The position numbers and the translations under genes are program-made. A stretch of 64,000 nucleotides of DNA. Source: Sapria himalayana. Lineage: Eukaryota; Streptophyta; Magnoliopsida; Malpighiales; Rafflesiaceae. Shown in pieces: positions 24,570 through 36,859 of this stretch. Below the pieces are notes generated by a model. It did not search any database, was not told the DNA's origin, and saw only the letters and a program-made list of their open reading frames with translations. The stretch lies in the NCBI GenBank assembly GCA_029783825.1, contig JAREIK010000751.1, forward strand, positions 539,176 through 603,175, read 5' to 3'. Each line of letters starts with the position of its first letter. Positions within the stretch are counted from its first letter, which is position 1.

Positions 24570-25114
24570 TTGAATATATAATTGCTCGATCTGGCCTGGT
24601 CATCATTGTGCATTATTTACCGATGCATCTCATAAAAGCCATGGAAATTATACCTTCCCCAAAGCTATGGCATGAAGATATTTATGGTCCAGGCCAGCCA
24701 TACAGACAAAGGTTGGTCTTAAATCTCTTAGTAATTGTGTAGATATGCAATTATCACATGGTATAAAGTGTATGTATGAGGAAATAAATTTTTTTGTTGT
24801 AGGTTCTGTAATGATTGGTTATAAATGTACTAGGTCTTAGGATGATGATGATGATGATGCTTGTGTAGTATCATGTAATTTTATTAGATTTAACAAAATT
24901 GTATTTAAAAGGAAGGAAAAATGTAATATTACTAGATTTTTACAGGTCGTGAGTGCCAGGAGGAATATCGGGCCCTATTTTGGGAGAAGCAGCTCGTCGT
25001 CTCATCAAAAACTCACTCAATCTCAAAACAAGTAGTTGGCAGGAAGTTCATCAGTCGAGCATCATTGCCCACCCCACTTTTATTATTAGGGATAGTAGTA
25101 GCAATAGCAGTAGC
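24570..25114. other. Unassigned stretch between the two minisatellite blocks
   Basis: Composition is closer to coding than its flanks at 24590-24720 and 24950-25080. On the + strand short open pieces read 'PSPKLWHEDIYGPGQPY' and 'GPILGEAARRLIKN'. They are shaped like exon scraps of a CACTA gene, but I cannot assign them. A (GAT)n of six units lies near 24841-24860. Confidence 0.3.
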
Positions 25115-25345
25115 AAATGCAGTATATACATATGCATATACTCAGTATATATGTATGCATATACTTGGTATATACATACATATATATTGAGTATATATGT
25201 ACTCAGTATATATGTACATATAACACTGTAGTTTTTATGTACATATACTACAGTAATATATGTAATTAGTGAAATGCTTGTATATGTGTACATATATATT
25301 GTAGTATATATGTGCATATATACTATAGTATTATATATTTATTTA
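25115..25345. repeat. Second block of palindromic TA-rich minisatellite
   Basis: The same wording as the block 1 kb to the left returns ('gcatatactcagtatatatgt', 'acatatactacagtaatata'), less regular. The two blocks probably have one origin and were separated, or expanded independently from the same seed. Confidence 0.7.
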
Positions 25346-25699
25346 AATATAACTTTATTTATTTATTTATTTTGATTTTATTGACAGATTTAAATTTCGT
25401 ACAGATATGATACCGCTTTGTTTCCCATACGAAGCTTGTATAAGTGAAAGGATTTTTACTATGAACTGTCGATAGATACATTGATGAATAATATGTAATA
25501 AACTTTTGTTATGTTTTTGTTTTAATTATGTAAAATATTATATCATAATATTTTATTAAATGATTATATTTTTTGTTAATTATAAATTATCATTTATAGT
25601 TTCTATTTTTATTCAATTTAATATACAAATATTATATTATTTAATTAATTTTTTTTTAAAAAAAAATAAAATTCTGAAAATAGTTTTGGAATGAAAATA

Positions 25700-25985
25700 A
25701 CTATGGAATTTTCCCTTACTAATCTAGCTAGGAAATTTTCCTTTACTAATATAGCTATGAAATTTTCCCTTTCTAATTTAACAAGTGAAATCATTATTTT
25801 AATAGGGATTTTTTGTCGCTAAAATTTTTTTGCTATGGAGTCTTTTTCTCGTTAATCTTTAGTGAGGAGCACTTTAGATTGAGAAAGCTTCCGTTGTTAA
25901 TTCGTTTGTATATCATGTTTAGCGATGGAAACCCACCATTTAGCTAGAAAATTTTTCCTAGCTATTTGAGATTTTTCTTGTAGTG
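25700..25985 (-). mobile_element. Terminus of a second CACTA element
   Basis: On the minus strand the DNA from 25985 reads CACTACAAGAAAAATCTC, a typical plant CACTA terminal inverted repeat. The next 280 bp are full of subterminal words built on GCTA: 'AAATAGCTAGG', 'CTAGCTAAATGG', 'CATAGCTATATTAG', 'CCTAGCTAGATTAG'. The element extends to lower coordinates. Its other end was not found, and it may be the outer element into which CACTA-1 (terminus 23952) was inserted. Bases outside are ATA. Confidence 0.7.
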
Positions 25986-25999
25986 ATATTTCTTTAAGC

Positions 26000-26944
26000 T
26001 TAAAAAAATTCCATGTTTAAACTATAAAACTTATGCTTTAGAGTTTAATTTTAAAAAGAGTGAGAGCAGAGGCAAAATAGAGGACCAGGATAGGAGAGCA
26101 CAAAGCAGATGAGATGATAGAGGAGAGAGAGTTGAGAATGAGATATAAATGAGAATGATAAACTTTAATTTCATAATCTATATCTATAGATTTTTTTAAT
26201 ATATAATTTTATATAATTTTTTTATTTTTTTATTTTTTTTATTTTTTTAATAGAAAATTGGGCAAACTCATGACAACCAGCGACTTTCTGCCCTAGCCAT
26301 TGGAATAAATTTCAATGGCAAGGATTAAAATATATTTTAATTTTGTAAAATTTTTTTTCTGGCTAAGTAACCATTAGGGTTACATAGCATATTAGCTAAA
26401 AAGGATGTGCCCGAACCTGACAGCCAAAAAGGCTATCAGGTGGAAGGAGTGAAGGTCACGCATGGTGGCTAGTGCCTACAAGGCTAGACATGCAGTGCAT
26501 ATTGCCACATAAATGTTACGGCCCGAATGATCTACCCCATATACATGGTGGCCCGAATAATTTGCCACGTACACATGACTTGTTTTATTAAAAAAACATT
26601 TCATGTTTACATGAAATTTTTTTAAAAAAAATTAATTATGAATTATTATTAAAAAAATGGAACTGGGCAGATCAAGTGCAAGTAGAGTGGATCACGCCCA
26701 CATTCAATCCCCAATCCTAGATCAGGTTTATCATGCTAGTGGACCATAGCAACAAGCCAGGTATATTGGTCATTCTTGGCCTAGCATGAGACATGATAGC
26801 CTCTAGCCTAGCACGACATGAGTCATGCCTCACACCAGCCCAACCTAGGTCTACGCACAATTTTGGACCATGTTGTGTCAAGGTCGGGCTAGGCACTACT
26901 CAATTGAGTCATGCCTAGGCCCCTCAGCCCATTTATCACCTCTA
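26000..26944 (-). mobile_element. Terminal part of a hAT-1 family element
   Basis: The right end at 26944 reads on the minus strand TAGAGGTGATAAATGGGC, the same terminus as the 602-bp copy at 32930 and, with changes, the larger element at 34063. Both this copy and the larger one continue into 'GGCATGACTCAATTGAGT / GGCATGACCCGATTGAGT' wording, poly(A)/poly(T) runs, and a CT-rich promoter-like stretch (26040-26150 here; 34800-34930 there). Coding sequence is missing because the copy stops next to the CACTA terminus at 25985. No matching target duplication was found. Confidence 0.65.
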
Positions 26945-27189
26945 AATGTGACTCAAGCTCCAGAAATCTAAGATAATTTGGCTCAAGGTAGGCATCTTTA
27001 CTACCAAGCTATCATAATGGATAGCTCATGGAATAACGATGATGATTGGGCCATAGTAAGGCAAGGATGACTTCACAATAGCAACTAGTGATGACTTTAA
27101 AGTGGTAATAGATATGAATTTATTATGTTAAGTAAATATTGTGCCCTTACTTTTTGTATGCTTAATGACTATTTTAGAAAAAGAGGTAT

Positions 27190-30140
27190 AAGGTATGATT
27201 TCTACAATCTTCAAAGGAAAAGCTAAGACTCATAAAATATTTGCTATGTAATTAAAGAGGAGGTTAAAAATAAATGAGATAACTTACTTGGCAACTCTTA
27301 AAGAAGACATGAAAGATCTTATAGAAGATTTTATGCCCATATAAGTTGAGAAGGTTTTGGGTGAGTTCAAAGACCTAATACCAATGGAGCTCCCCAAAAG
27401 CTTCCACAAATAAGGGAAGAACATCACAAGATTGAGTTAGAGCCGAGAACCAAATCCCCTATCATGTTGCCCTACAAGATTCCACCTCAAGAATTGGAGG
27501 AGTTAAGAATTCAACTAAATGAGAGGTTGGATGCTGGATTCATTCAACCATCCAAGGCCCCACATGTGACACTGGTCTTATACTAGAAGAAGCATGATGA
27601 ATCTCTATTGATGTGTATTGACTATCGAGCATTCAACAAAGTGATGATAAATAATATGTATCTCATTCCTCTTGTTTCTAATCTATTTGACCAATTTGGT
27701 AGAACAAAATACCTCACTATATTGGACTTGTGGTCGAGGTAATGTAAGGTTAAGATAGTTAAAGGAGATGAATTAAAAATAACATGAATGACAAGATATG
27801 TGTCCTAAAAGTTCTTAATGATGCCCTTTAGTCTTACTAATATACTCACTATATATTACACATTGATGAATAAGATATTCCACCCTTTTCTATATAAATT
27901 TGTGGTGGTATATCTAGATTCTATTATCATATTTAGCAACTTATTATAAAAGCATGTTGTTCATTTAATGAATGTATTCTGGCTATTAAGGTATAATGAA
28001 CTATATGTGAAGAGAGAGAACTATTTCTTCACTCTAGAAGAAGTAGGCTTCCTAGAATATTTCATTAATGATGAAAAACTCATGATAAATGAGAAGAAAA
28101 CCAAGACTATCTAGGAATGGGATATCCTAACTAAGGTGTCACTGTCACAATTAAGGTATTTTCTAGATATATTTAACTATTACAGTTAGTTCATCAAGAA
28201 ATATTCAGCATGAGAGGCTATTGATGGATCTTCTCAAGAAAAGTAATATATGGACATTGGATGAGAAGTATAAGCAAGTCTTTGATGACTTGAAGAAGAC
28301 TATAATAAAGAATTTGGTTTTGGGACTACCAGACCACACCAAGATATTTGAGGTATACATTGATGCCTCTAACTTTGCTTTTTAAAGGGTTTCTATACAA
28401 CAAAGACATTCCATAGCTTTTGAAAGCCACAAGCTCAATCATAAGATAAGTTATAAATGATCCAAGAGAAAGAGATGAAAACAATCATCCATTGTTTGTG
28501 GACATGGAAACACTATCGATTGGGGCGCATTTCATAGTAAAGATGGACAACAATTCTACTAGTTACTTTCAATTCTAAAAGATGCTAAGCCAGAAACAAG
28601 CAAGATGGAAAAACTTCTAACTAAGTTTGAATACACATTGGAGTACAAGTCATGTATTAATAATCATGTGGCTGATGTCTTAAGTCACAAAGTAGAGCAA
28701 GCATCCATGACTAGCTAGCCTCAAGGAGAGATGATGGATCTCATAAAGGAGATGTTGCGACATAATTTGATGTCAAAAAGCCTTATATTCTTACCTTGTG
28801 AAAGAAAGATGAGACCATTTTAGATGGAGGATGGCCTATTATAGACAAAGGAAAAATAAATTTACATACCTAAGTGAGGAAACATCAAAAGGAATGTCAT
28901 CACTGAGTGTTAAGACTCCAAATGACCTGGTCACCCATGGTAATGATGCACGAGAATCTTACTAGAGTTTATCTACTATTTGCCAAAAATATGAGATGAT
29001 GTCGAAGTTTATGTGAAGACTTATCTTATATGCCAATAAGATAAATGGGAACATCTTCTCAAAAGATTATTCGAGCCACTACCTTTAGAAGAATAGCCTT
29101 GGGAATGCATCACCATAGACTTCATAATTGGCTTACACAAATCTAAGATACATGGATAGATCATAGTAGTGATAGATCATTTCTCAAAGCATACTACATT
29201 GATAACAACCCCTAAGAATTATAGAGAAGAAGAGATAGCTAGACTATTCCTTAAGAACAATATAAAATATTAGAGTCTACCAAGATTCATCAAAAGTAAT
29301 CATGATCAATGATTCACTGAAAATTTTAGATGGTGTTCTTCAAGCTCATGGGTACAATGCTCAAATTCTATACTAGCTTTCATCCTCATACTAGTGGACA
29401 GACAGAATAGGTGGATGCACTATTAGAGCTATATTTAGGGTATTTCGTGAGTGATAAATAAACAACTGAGTAAAGTTCTTGGATGTGACCCAGTTCATTT
29501 ACAACCTATAAAGAAGTGAAGGAATCAAGATGAGTCTATTTGAGATAGTCATAGAAAAAAATTTATGAATCCTAACACCCTAGCTGGAGGATACATAGGG
29601 AAAAGTTCAATAGCCTATAAATATATTAATGGATGACATAAACAAGCTGACATAATATGCTCATAGTTGAAAAATACTGCAAGAAAGATGAAAAAGTAGG
29701 TTGACAAGAAAATGAGGCTTGTTGAATTCCTGGTTGGAGACTTAATGCTTATCAAGCTTATACCATAACTATTCGAGTCATTTTGAAAGGTACATAAAGT
29801 ACATGTAATAAAGTATAAGACCCCTTCCCATACTAGGACTAGTTGGTAAGGTATCATACAAAGTAGAGCTGACATTCGAGGCTAAAGATACATTTAATTT
29901 TTTATATTAGCAATATGAAAACCTATTATGAATATAAGAAAGATCTGGACTAAGGGATTTTTAAGAGTTGATCCACAGTAATAGTGACATCTTATGACAA
30001 AGAGATGAATTATATCATGGCTGACCGGAATATGAAATAGAATAACTTGTAGTCCAAGAAATACTTAATGAAATGGAATGAATAACCTAAAAGTAAAGAC
30101 AACTAAAAGCTACAACAAATTATGGTAGTTTCAAGAATAG
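27190..30140 (+). pseudogene. Gypsy-A: decayed Ty3/gypsy polyprotein (chromovirus-like)
   Basis: Pieces in order on the + strand, across changing frames: 'EFKDLIPMELPKS' (27365), 'LDAGFIQPSKAPH' (27525), the reverse transcriptase with 'FVVVYLDS' near 27898-27925 (the family has YLDD, so the last catalytic Asp is lost), 'DASNFAF' and 'IAFES' of RNase H (about 28365-28420), 'EYKSCINNHVADVLS' (28640), the integrase core 'CITIDFIIGL' and 'VVIDHFSKHTT' (29105-29190), 'FHPHTSGQT' (29380), and 'YLMKWNE' near 30065, which resembles a chromodomain. Stops and indels occur every few dozen codons. Gag and protease are not visible upstream. An LTR follows at 30201. The element is the same broad type as the minus-strand one at 55160-58550. 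Confidence 0.75.
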
Positions 30141-30200
30141 ATCAAGTAATTTCAGGAAGGAGAATTGATGAGGATGTCTGCATTATTATTCTGGAAAAAA

Positions 30201-30560
30201 TGTCACACCATCACATATGGAGAGCTCAAAAAGCCTCTAACAATATGAAGAAAATTTTCTTTCCAAGTAAAGTGTGGAAGATTCTAAGTAATTAAAGTGT
30301 CTAGAACCTTTCGAGGATCTAGAGGATTATAAAGTATGCAGAACCTTCCAAGATTCTAGACACATTCATTGACATGTAAAAAAGAGGAGACAACTTCATT
30401 TGTAAACCACCAAGTTGTAATATTTTTATCTCTGAGTTAAAATATCATTTTCTTTCTAGTGTTCTTATGAGTTCTCCTTACTTCTAACTATTAATAGGAG
30501 CTAGGTACAACTTGCAAGACAAGCAAGTAGCTGACATAGTAACTTCGAAAGGGTGAGTTG
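30201..30560 (+). mobile_element. 3' LTR of Gypsy-A
   Basis: TGTCACACCATCACATATGG opens right after the polyprotein remains. It matches, with differences, the minus-strand LTR ending at 59149 (TGCACACCATCACTTATGG). Shared inner phrases include 'TCTAGAACCTTTCGAGG', 'CTTTCCAAG' and 'ACATTCATTGACATGTAAAA'. The right limit is approximate. Confidence 0.65.
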
Positions 30561-32921
30561 TCTTAGTGCGGTGTGAATGCTTAGTAGAAATACTAAGTCT
30601 ATGATATCTTGCTCTATAAGCATACAAGGTGGTTATAAACTATTCAATCCTTCACAAAGATAGTGCCCTTATAGCTATTCACTTAATATTGTACCACTAA
30701 GAAAATACATCATCCATGCTTATAAGTCATTAATAAGTCTTCATCTTACAGACAACTCATTAGCTATATTAATAATTGCTTTGAATATGCATTCTTATTT
30801 CTCAACAAGAATTGATGTAACTCATCGGACTGTCACCACCATATGAGTCACATTCATCCACCCCTATCACATGGCATGCATGTTACCATTCCCCATTATG
30901 ATAAGTGACTCTCACTCTAAAGGTGAAATCCTTAAAAGAATATTCTATTTGCTATCCAATATCAATTAAGAGTTAATTTCTCTAAGACATACATGATGAA
31001 GGGCATTAAAGTGTTTATGCTTTTGGCTTCATCAGCACCATACTTTCAATGATTAAATATACCGTACTATAAAGTTTTGGTATTTGTGTTTATCTTGTGC
31101 ATAGTGGTCGGAAGGGATATCACTTTCTTCCAACCATACACTTTGATTGTAGTATATTTTAAGGCATTACCTATCACTATCTAAATTATCCATTATTAAA
31201 TAATATCACAATAAAATATCATATTAAGGAATTAAATATAACATTTATCAATTTAAACATATTAAACTATTACTAGATTCTCATTTTAGCATTAAATTAA
31301 AGTGAATAACATATGAGCCAAGTAAAAATTCATCTCCTAAAAATTTGAGTGCCCAATTTCACCTCACTACAGAACCTAGGTTTCAAAATATAAATTTCTC
31401 AAAATTTACTCAATTTCACTTTGATTTGCCCTTAGTATAGGTCAAAATGTGTGCCTACCTTCTAGGGTTTATGTCTGTGCCTTGTATTACTTTGGTTGCT
31501 CATAGATTACCCAAAAATGGAGTTATGAGCCTTTTGAGTCATCTTCTTCATGTCTTTCTTGGATTTTATAAGCTTCTTAGGGTTTTCCATATATACCAAA
31601 GCATATGGTATAGGTTTTTTACTTGGTAGTCAAGGTACTGAATAAAATTCATGGCTTCAATCTTTTAGTTTTATGCCATAAAGGCATAATATTGAGTACA
31701 AGTTATAACTTTTAATCTTTTTCAAATCCTTGATGGTCATGATGCATGAAGATGTCATGGCAGTTCATTTATCCTCGATAATACAAAGTCATGAAACTTG
31801 AGTGTGGTCATGACTTATTCATTTAGTCTCTATAACCTAATATCATGGCAATGAGTCTGATAGCAATATGTGGATTTCAATTCTATGACCCAAATTCATG
31901 ATATTGAAGAATGATCATAGCTTTGGCTCTTTTGAGTCATAATTCATGATGCTTATGTTGGTCGTGACTCAAATTTCACTCTCAATAATATTCTGTAGCC
32001 AAGAGTTATGATGTCAGATCATTATTGTGGCTTTAGGTTGAGTATTTTATTATTTGGTAAGGGAAAAGTCATAATATCAAGAGGTTTTTATGACTTTTAG
32101 CATTGATGAGGTATTTGGTTGCTAAGAAATAAAATTAATAACATAGTCATGAAGTTTTTTTGAGTTAGTTTGATTGTGACTCTAAGAAATCTTTGTAACC
32201 AAAAAAATATGTTGCATAGTGAAAGTATTGTGTAAACAAAGTATTAGAGTCATGATGTATGAAGATTTTCACAACTATGTTTATAGAGTTTTGGCAAATA
32301 ATAGATACTAAAAATCAATCTATAAGTGCTCAAATGTGTAATCAAGTTGTAGCATGTCATATTTTATGATTAGCATAAATTTTTTCTCTTCTTCTAAACT
32401 TAATCAAGCCACATATTTCACACCAAAAACTCTTGATTTCATAACTATTTATCAAGATCCTCCAAAACAAAGTTTTTATAAAATTATTAAAAATAAATCT
32501 TTATTTTAGGCAAAATAAATTTTGAAAATCATACCAAATGGTTAGTATTATTTGGTATTTGGCATACTAAAACTCTCATAAAACATATATATAGGTTTAT
32601 TTTGTATTCAAACTTTAACTTTTCATTATTTTTCTCCATTTCTAAATATCCTCTCTTACTCTCATGTTTTCAACTAACCTACCCCTAACTAAATAATTTA
32701 ACATGGTATTGAAGGTGATCTCGGCGAGGGAATGACAAGACTGGGTGATGATGAGCCCTTTAATGATGAAAATGATTGTAGCCACTGGTGATCTATGACA
32801 ATTTTGTAGCATAATAATAGTGTCACAATATTATATCTCTGAACACCCACATACCATGGGTGTTTTTTCTTTTACTTGGTATTATGAGCTTATCAGACAT
32901 AACACAACTAGTTTCAAGTGG
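30561..32921. other. Non-coding stretch with degenerate GTCATGA-type repeats
   Basis: No gene is recognisable. Between about 31650 and 32290 the words 'gtcatgac', 'tcataatat', 'tcatgatg' and 'agtcatga' recur every 40-70 bp, as in an old, diverged tandem repeat or a decayed satellite. The rest is ordinary AT-rich DNA. A 60-codon open frame at 31447 does not look like a protein. Confidence 0.4.
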
Positions 32922-33539
32922 TCCAAAAGTAGAGGTGTCAAATGGGCTAGGCAAACTAGGCATGGTCTATGGCTCATCTTGGTTTAGCATTGCATGGCCC
33001 AACATGGCATGGTCCAGAACTGTGCCTTGGTTTGTGCTAGGCCACCCCATGGCATGGTTCATGTCGTGCTAGGTTGGCATGAGCAGTGCCTCATGCCAGG
33101 CTATGCATGACCATTGTGCCTGGCCTAGTGGCATAGTAAACTAGCCTGAGTGATTGCTCAATAGGGTCCTCGTTAGGTGGTCACTCAGTAGTCAAATTTT
33201 TTTTAAAAAAAAATTGACCACCCCATCATGAGGAATCCAATTTTTTAAACAATCAACCATGAAGCCAATTGTAATTAGTCGACCCATGAGCTGACCACTC
33301 GTTGGTCATCATGATCATGCACTCGATCATGCCACCATCGGGTAATGTAAAAGATGCACAACATGTGCATGTTCAGGGTTTAGCATGGTAGGGCATGACC
33401 GTGCCCACCATGTCATGTTGGGATGGTGGACCACACCACTAAGCCGTGCCTAACAAGACACATGAATTTAACCATGTTGTGCATGGCACAACATGGTGGC
33501 ATGGCATGGAATGGCTCATTTGATACCTCTATCCAAAAT
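32922..33539. mobile_element. 602-bp non-autonomous hAT with target duplication
   Basis: The left end at 32930 reads TAGAGGTGTCAAATGGGC. The right end at 33531, reverse complemented, reads TAGAGGTATCAAATGAGC, 16 of 18 identical. The 8 bases outside are TCCAAAAG on the left (32922-32929) and TCCAAAAT on the right (33532-33539), 7 of 8 identical, the size expected for hAT insertion. The inside has no coding sequence; it is GC-richer than its flanks and full of 'catggcatg / ggcatgg' words in both directions. Related to the larger hAT at 34063, which may have supplied transposase in the past. Confidence 0.85.
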
Positions 33540-34062
33540 CCATTTTGGGCATGACCCTACTGTCCATAGTGGTTGACATTGTGGCACCAATACAGAATCT
33601 ACTGTAGATTTTTTTTGGTCAAAAGATAGAATTTGGATGTTTAAATTTTGAAATCTATATTTTCAAATTTGTTTACACAACACCATGATAGTTTATGCAA
33701 ATTATTGTTTCAGATTGATATTTGTATGAAAATATTTATTATTATGAAATAAAAAATGGTTGGAACAAGTATGGAGCCACTACAAATAACCTGACAGAAA
33801 TCAAAAGTAAGGAGACTTGATAGAGATAATCTGAGAGGTATAAGAGCAATGGTGATATGCTATTGTAACTTTGTTACAATGTCAAAACTTATTATTTGCA
33901 ATACAATACCAAATGTTTATTGGGTGAGTCTATATGTCTAATAAAAATCAACAAATATATAGGGCAAACAAGTAATTAAGTAAACATAAGTCCATATATT
34001 TATCCTCATTTGATTGTATGAGTTATTTAACCAATCAACATTGAATTAACTAATGCTTGCAT

Positions 34063-36850
34063 AAGAGGTGTTAAGTGGGTTAGGTGGCCCGAGCACAACA
34101 TGAGGCATGACCCGATTGAGTCATGCCTAGCTCGGCATGGCACGATCCAAAATCATGTCTGGACCTAGGCCATGCCTGACCAAAGGCTACCATGCCTCAT
34201 GTCAGGCTAGGCACGACCCACATGTCTGGCTCATTGGCATGGTCCACCGGAACTATGACGATGACCATGGACCTAAAATAGGTCATAGAAAACTTGGTGA
34301 CCATATATATGTGATCCAACCACACTCAGAACCCATTTTTTTTAAAAAAATAGTTTTTAAAATTGTAACTACCATGTCCATGTTGTGGGGTTTTTAATAA
34401 AATATGTACCACCACATTGATGTGGAAAATTTGTAGGGACAAAAGTTCCAATGGTTACGACCATGAGGCATCGGGCAAATGCAAGCATACACTCGTTAGC
34501 GATTGTAATCACTTTTGCTATTAGGCATGTGCATAAATGTTCACTGAAAAAATAAATTAACATCTAGTTAGATCCTAGCCATTAAACTTATTTCTAATGG
34601 CTAGGGGTAGAAATCAAAAAGTTGTTGGGTTTTCTATGCATTTAGATATTAAAAAAATCTTTAAAATATAAAAAAAAATAAAAAATATAAAAAATATAAA
34701 AAATATAAAAAAATATAAAAAAATATAAAAAATTATAAAAAACTATAAAAAAATAATTTTTTAACAATAAAAAATTCTATAAATATAGATTAAGTATTTA
34801 GAGTTTTTCATTATCAAATCTATATCTCTCTCCTCTCATCTACTCTCCTATACTATCCCTCTCTCTTATTCTTAATTTAGACTTTTTATTCTATAATTTT
34901 GTTTCTCTCTCTCTGTGCCTCTGCTCTTTGGAATATTAAAGTTTAAAAATAGAATAGTGGAATATTTTTGTACAACAAATCAAATCAGAACTTAGTACTC
35001 ACAAGTAGTTATTCTAGTTCTAGTTTCGGTTATGCTTATGCCTAATAGTACTCGAATTTGAGTATTTTATTTATTTATTTATAAATACAAATTAGTTTTT
35101 TAAAACATAAACTAAACAAATAACTAATGGCTAATAATGAATATAATAATAATAAAATTAATATGGATTTAGATATGAATAATAATGATAACTCTACTAA
35201 AATGTCCGAGACCAAAACTATGTTTTCTCTCATAAACTCGACCCAAACTCAAATGCTTAAAAATAAAAAATAATAACTTTAATTATTTGGACTGACTTTA
35301 AGATAAAAAAATAAAAATTCTAGGGGTGTTGATGAAGAATCACCACAATGTATATATTACAAAAAATATATACATATAGGAGTACATGTGGCAAGGGCTA
35401 CCTAAAGAGGCATATCAATAATTGCACTAATAATCATGGTACATTAGATCTCAAACAAATCTAACTAAGCCTGAGTGGTGTAATCCTTGAAGTTGGATCT
35501 TGTTCAACTTCTATGACCCTATTCATATACTATACTGATTTAAAGAGAAAAGACATGACCAAATTAATTACGATCATAAATCTTCTGATTAGATTTTTAG
35601 ATGATCCTAGGATAGTTAGACATGGTCCTACTATATATGAATGCATGATGAAGATGTTTAGAGATTTTGTCATTCATAATAAAATATATAGTATCACATT
35701 TGATAAATGCATCTAATAATAAAGTTGCTATTAGTATATTTGTTAGAACCATAAGAGATTGACTATTAAGTGAGATTTTTCACGTTAGGTACACGTGTCA
35801 CATTATTAATCTGATAGTTCAAGAAGGAATGAAAGTTATTTTTCTAGTATTAGAAAAAATAAGAAACTCACTAAAATATCTTAGGAAACCTAGCAAATAA
35901 TAAAAGTTTGATAGTCTTTGTTTGTTTGTTGGTCTGAAGAAAAGAAATTCCAATTGGATGTGAGACACCATTAGAATTATACTTATCTAATGTTGAAGTC
36001 ATGTATTGGATATGAATACGTGATATCTGATTACATTAATTATAAGAGTGACAAACTTAATATTAATTACTATAAATAGGATACATGAATTTCTTTTATG
36101 AAATACCTGAAACTTTTTTATGACACCATGAATATGTGTTTGTCTATATATACTTCCTTCACTTGCATTGCACTCATATATATGTACCATTCCCATATAT
36201 TTTTTTTCCTGACTACTTACATGGATCCTAAGGTTAAGGTGGAAGGGGTTAAGAATATTTTGACATACATATCCATGTGCATGAACCAATGAAATCAACC
36301 TAAAAATTTCATTCTTGAAAATTTGATCGACTTGTTTACATATTATGATACTAGGTATGATAGTAATTATAATCAGGCTCTCAATATGGACATGGATATT
36401 ATATTTAGAGTTGATGACTTCTCCATTCAATTAGTATGGAGAAATGATGGGGTGGATGATCGAATAGGAGTGACTTGTCTCTGTACTTAGATAACAATTT
36501 CTACTTAATCCTATGATATAATAATTATAAGAACCTTGATATTTTATTATACTGTAAATCATATGATTCTACCTATCTCATGCTATCTAAGATGACATGG
36601 GATCTACTGACTGCTCCAATGTTTAGCATATCATTAGACTCTACTTTTTCTATTATAGCCAATATCATTTCAAATAGGAAATCAAAACTATAGTCATATA
36701 TCATTGAGGCACTTGCATACATGAAGGATGAGAAATATTCAAGTTTATGTATTCATGATAGAGCAGGAGCACATGAGTTGCTGGCGGATGATAACACATA
36801 AGACTTGGAAGATATTGAGGCCACCAGTAGTGATACCACCAGTTGATGGA
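34063..36850 (+). pseudogene. hAT-1: decayed hAT transposase gene with 5' terminus
   Basis: The left terminus at 34063 reads AAGAGGTGTTAAGTGGG, one base off the family start. A CT-rich leader lies at 34800-34930. The gene appears to begin at 35128 with an Asn-rich opening (MANNEYNNN). A weak BED-finger-like 'CIYYKK' follows at about 35350. The RNase H-like core is visible as 'DPRIVRHGPT' (35600), 'SITFDKC' (35690), 'HIINLIVQEGMKV' and 'EKIRNSLKYLRKPS' (35795-35895). 'MDPKVKVEGVKNILTYI' lies at 36220, and the C-terminal dimerisation part at 36500-36840 has 'MLSKMTWDLLTAPM' and 'IIEALAYMKD'. Many stops and frame changes break it. The right terminus was not found; copia DNA begins at about 36860. 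It is the coding relative of the 602-bp copy 0.5 kb upstream. Confidence 0.7.
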
Positions 36851-36859
36851 TGTTCTCAC

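Noticed and set aside
24108..25317. Tyr/Ile/Val-rich frames on both strands
   Set aside because: Direct product of the TATATAC/GTATATA minisatellite.
31447..33072. Small open frames at 31447 and 32860 as host genes
   Set aside because: Both are 60-70 codons without known motifs; the second overlaps the left end of the 602-bp hAT element.
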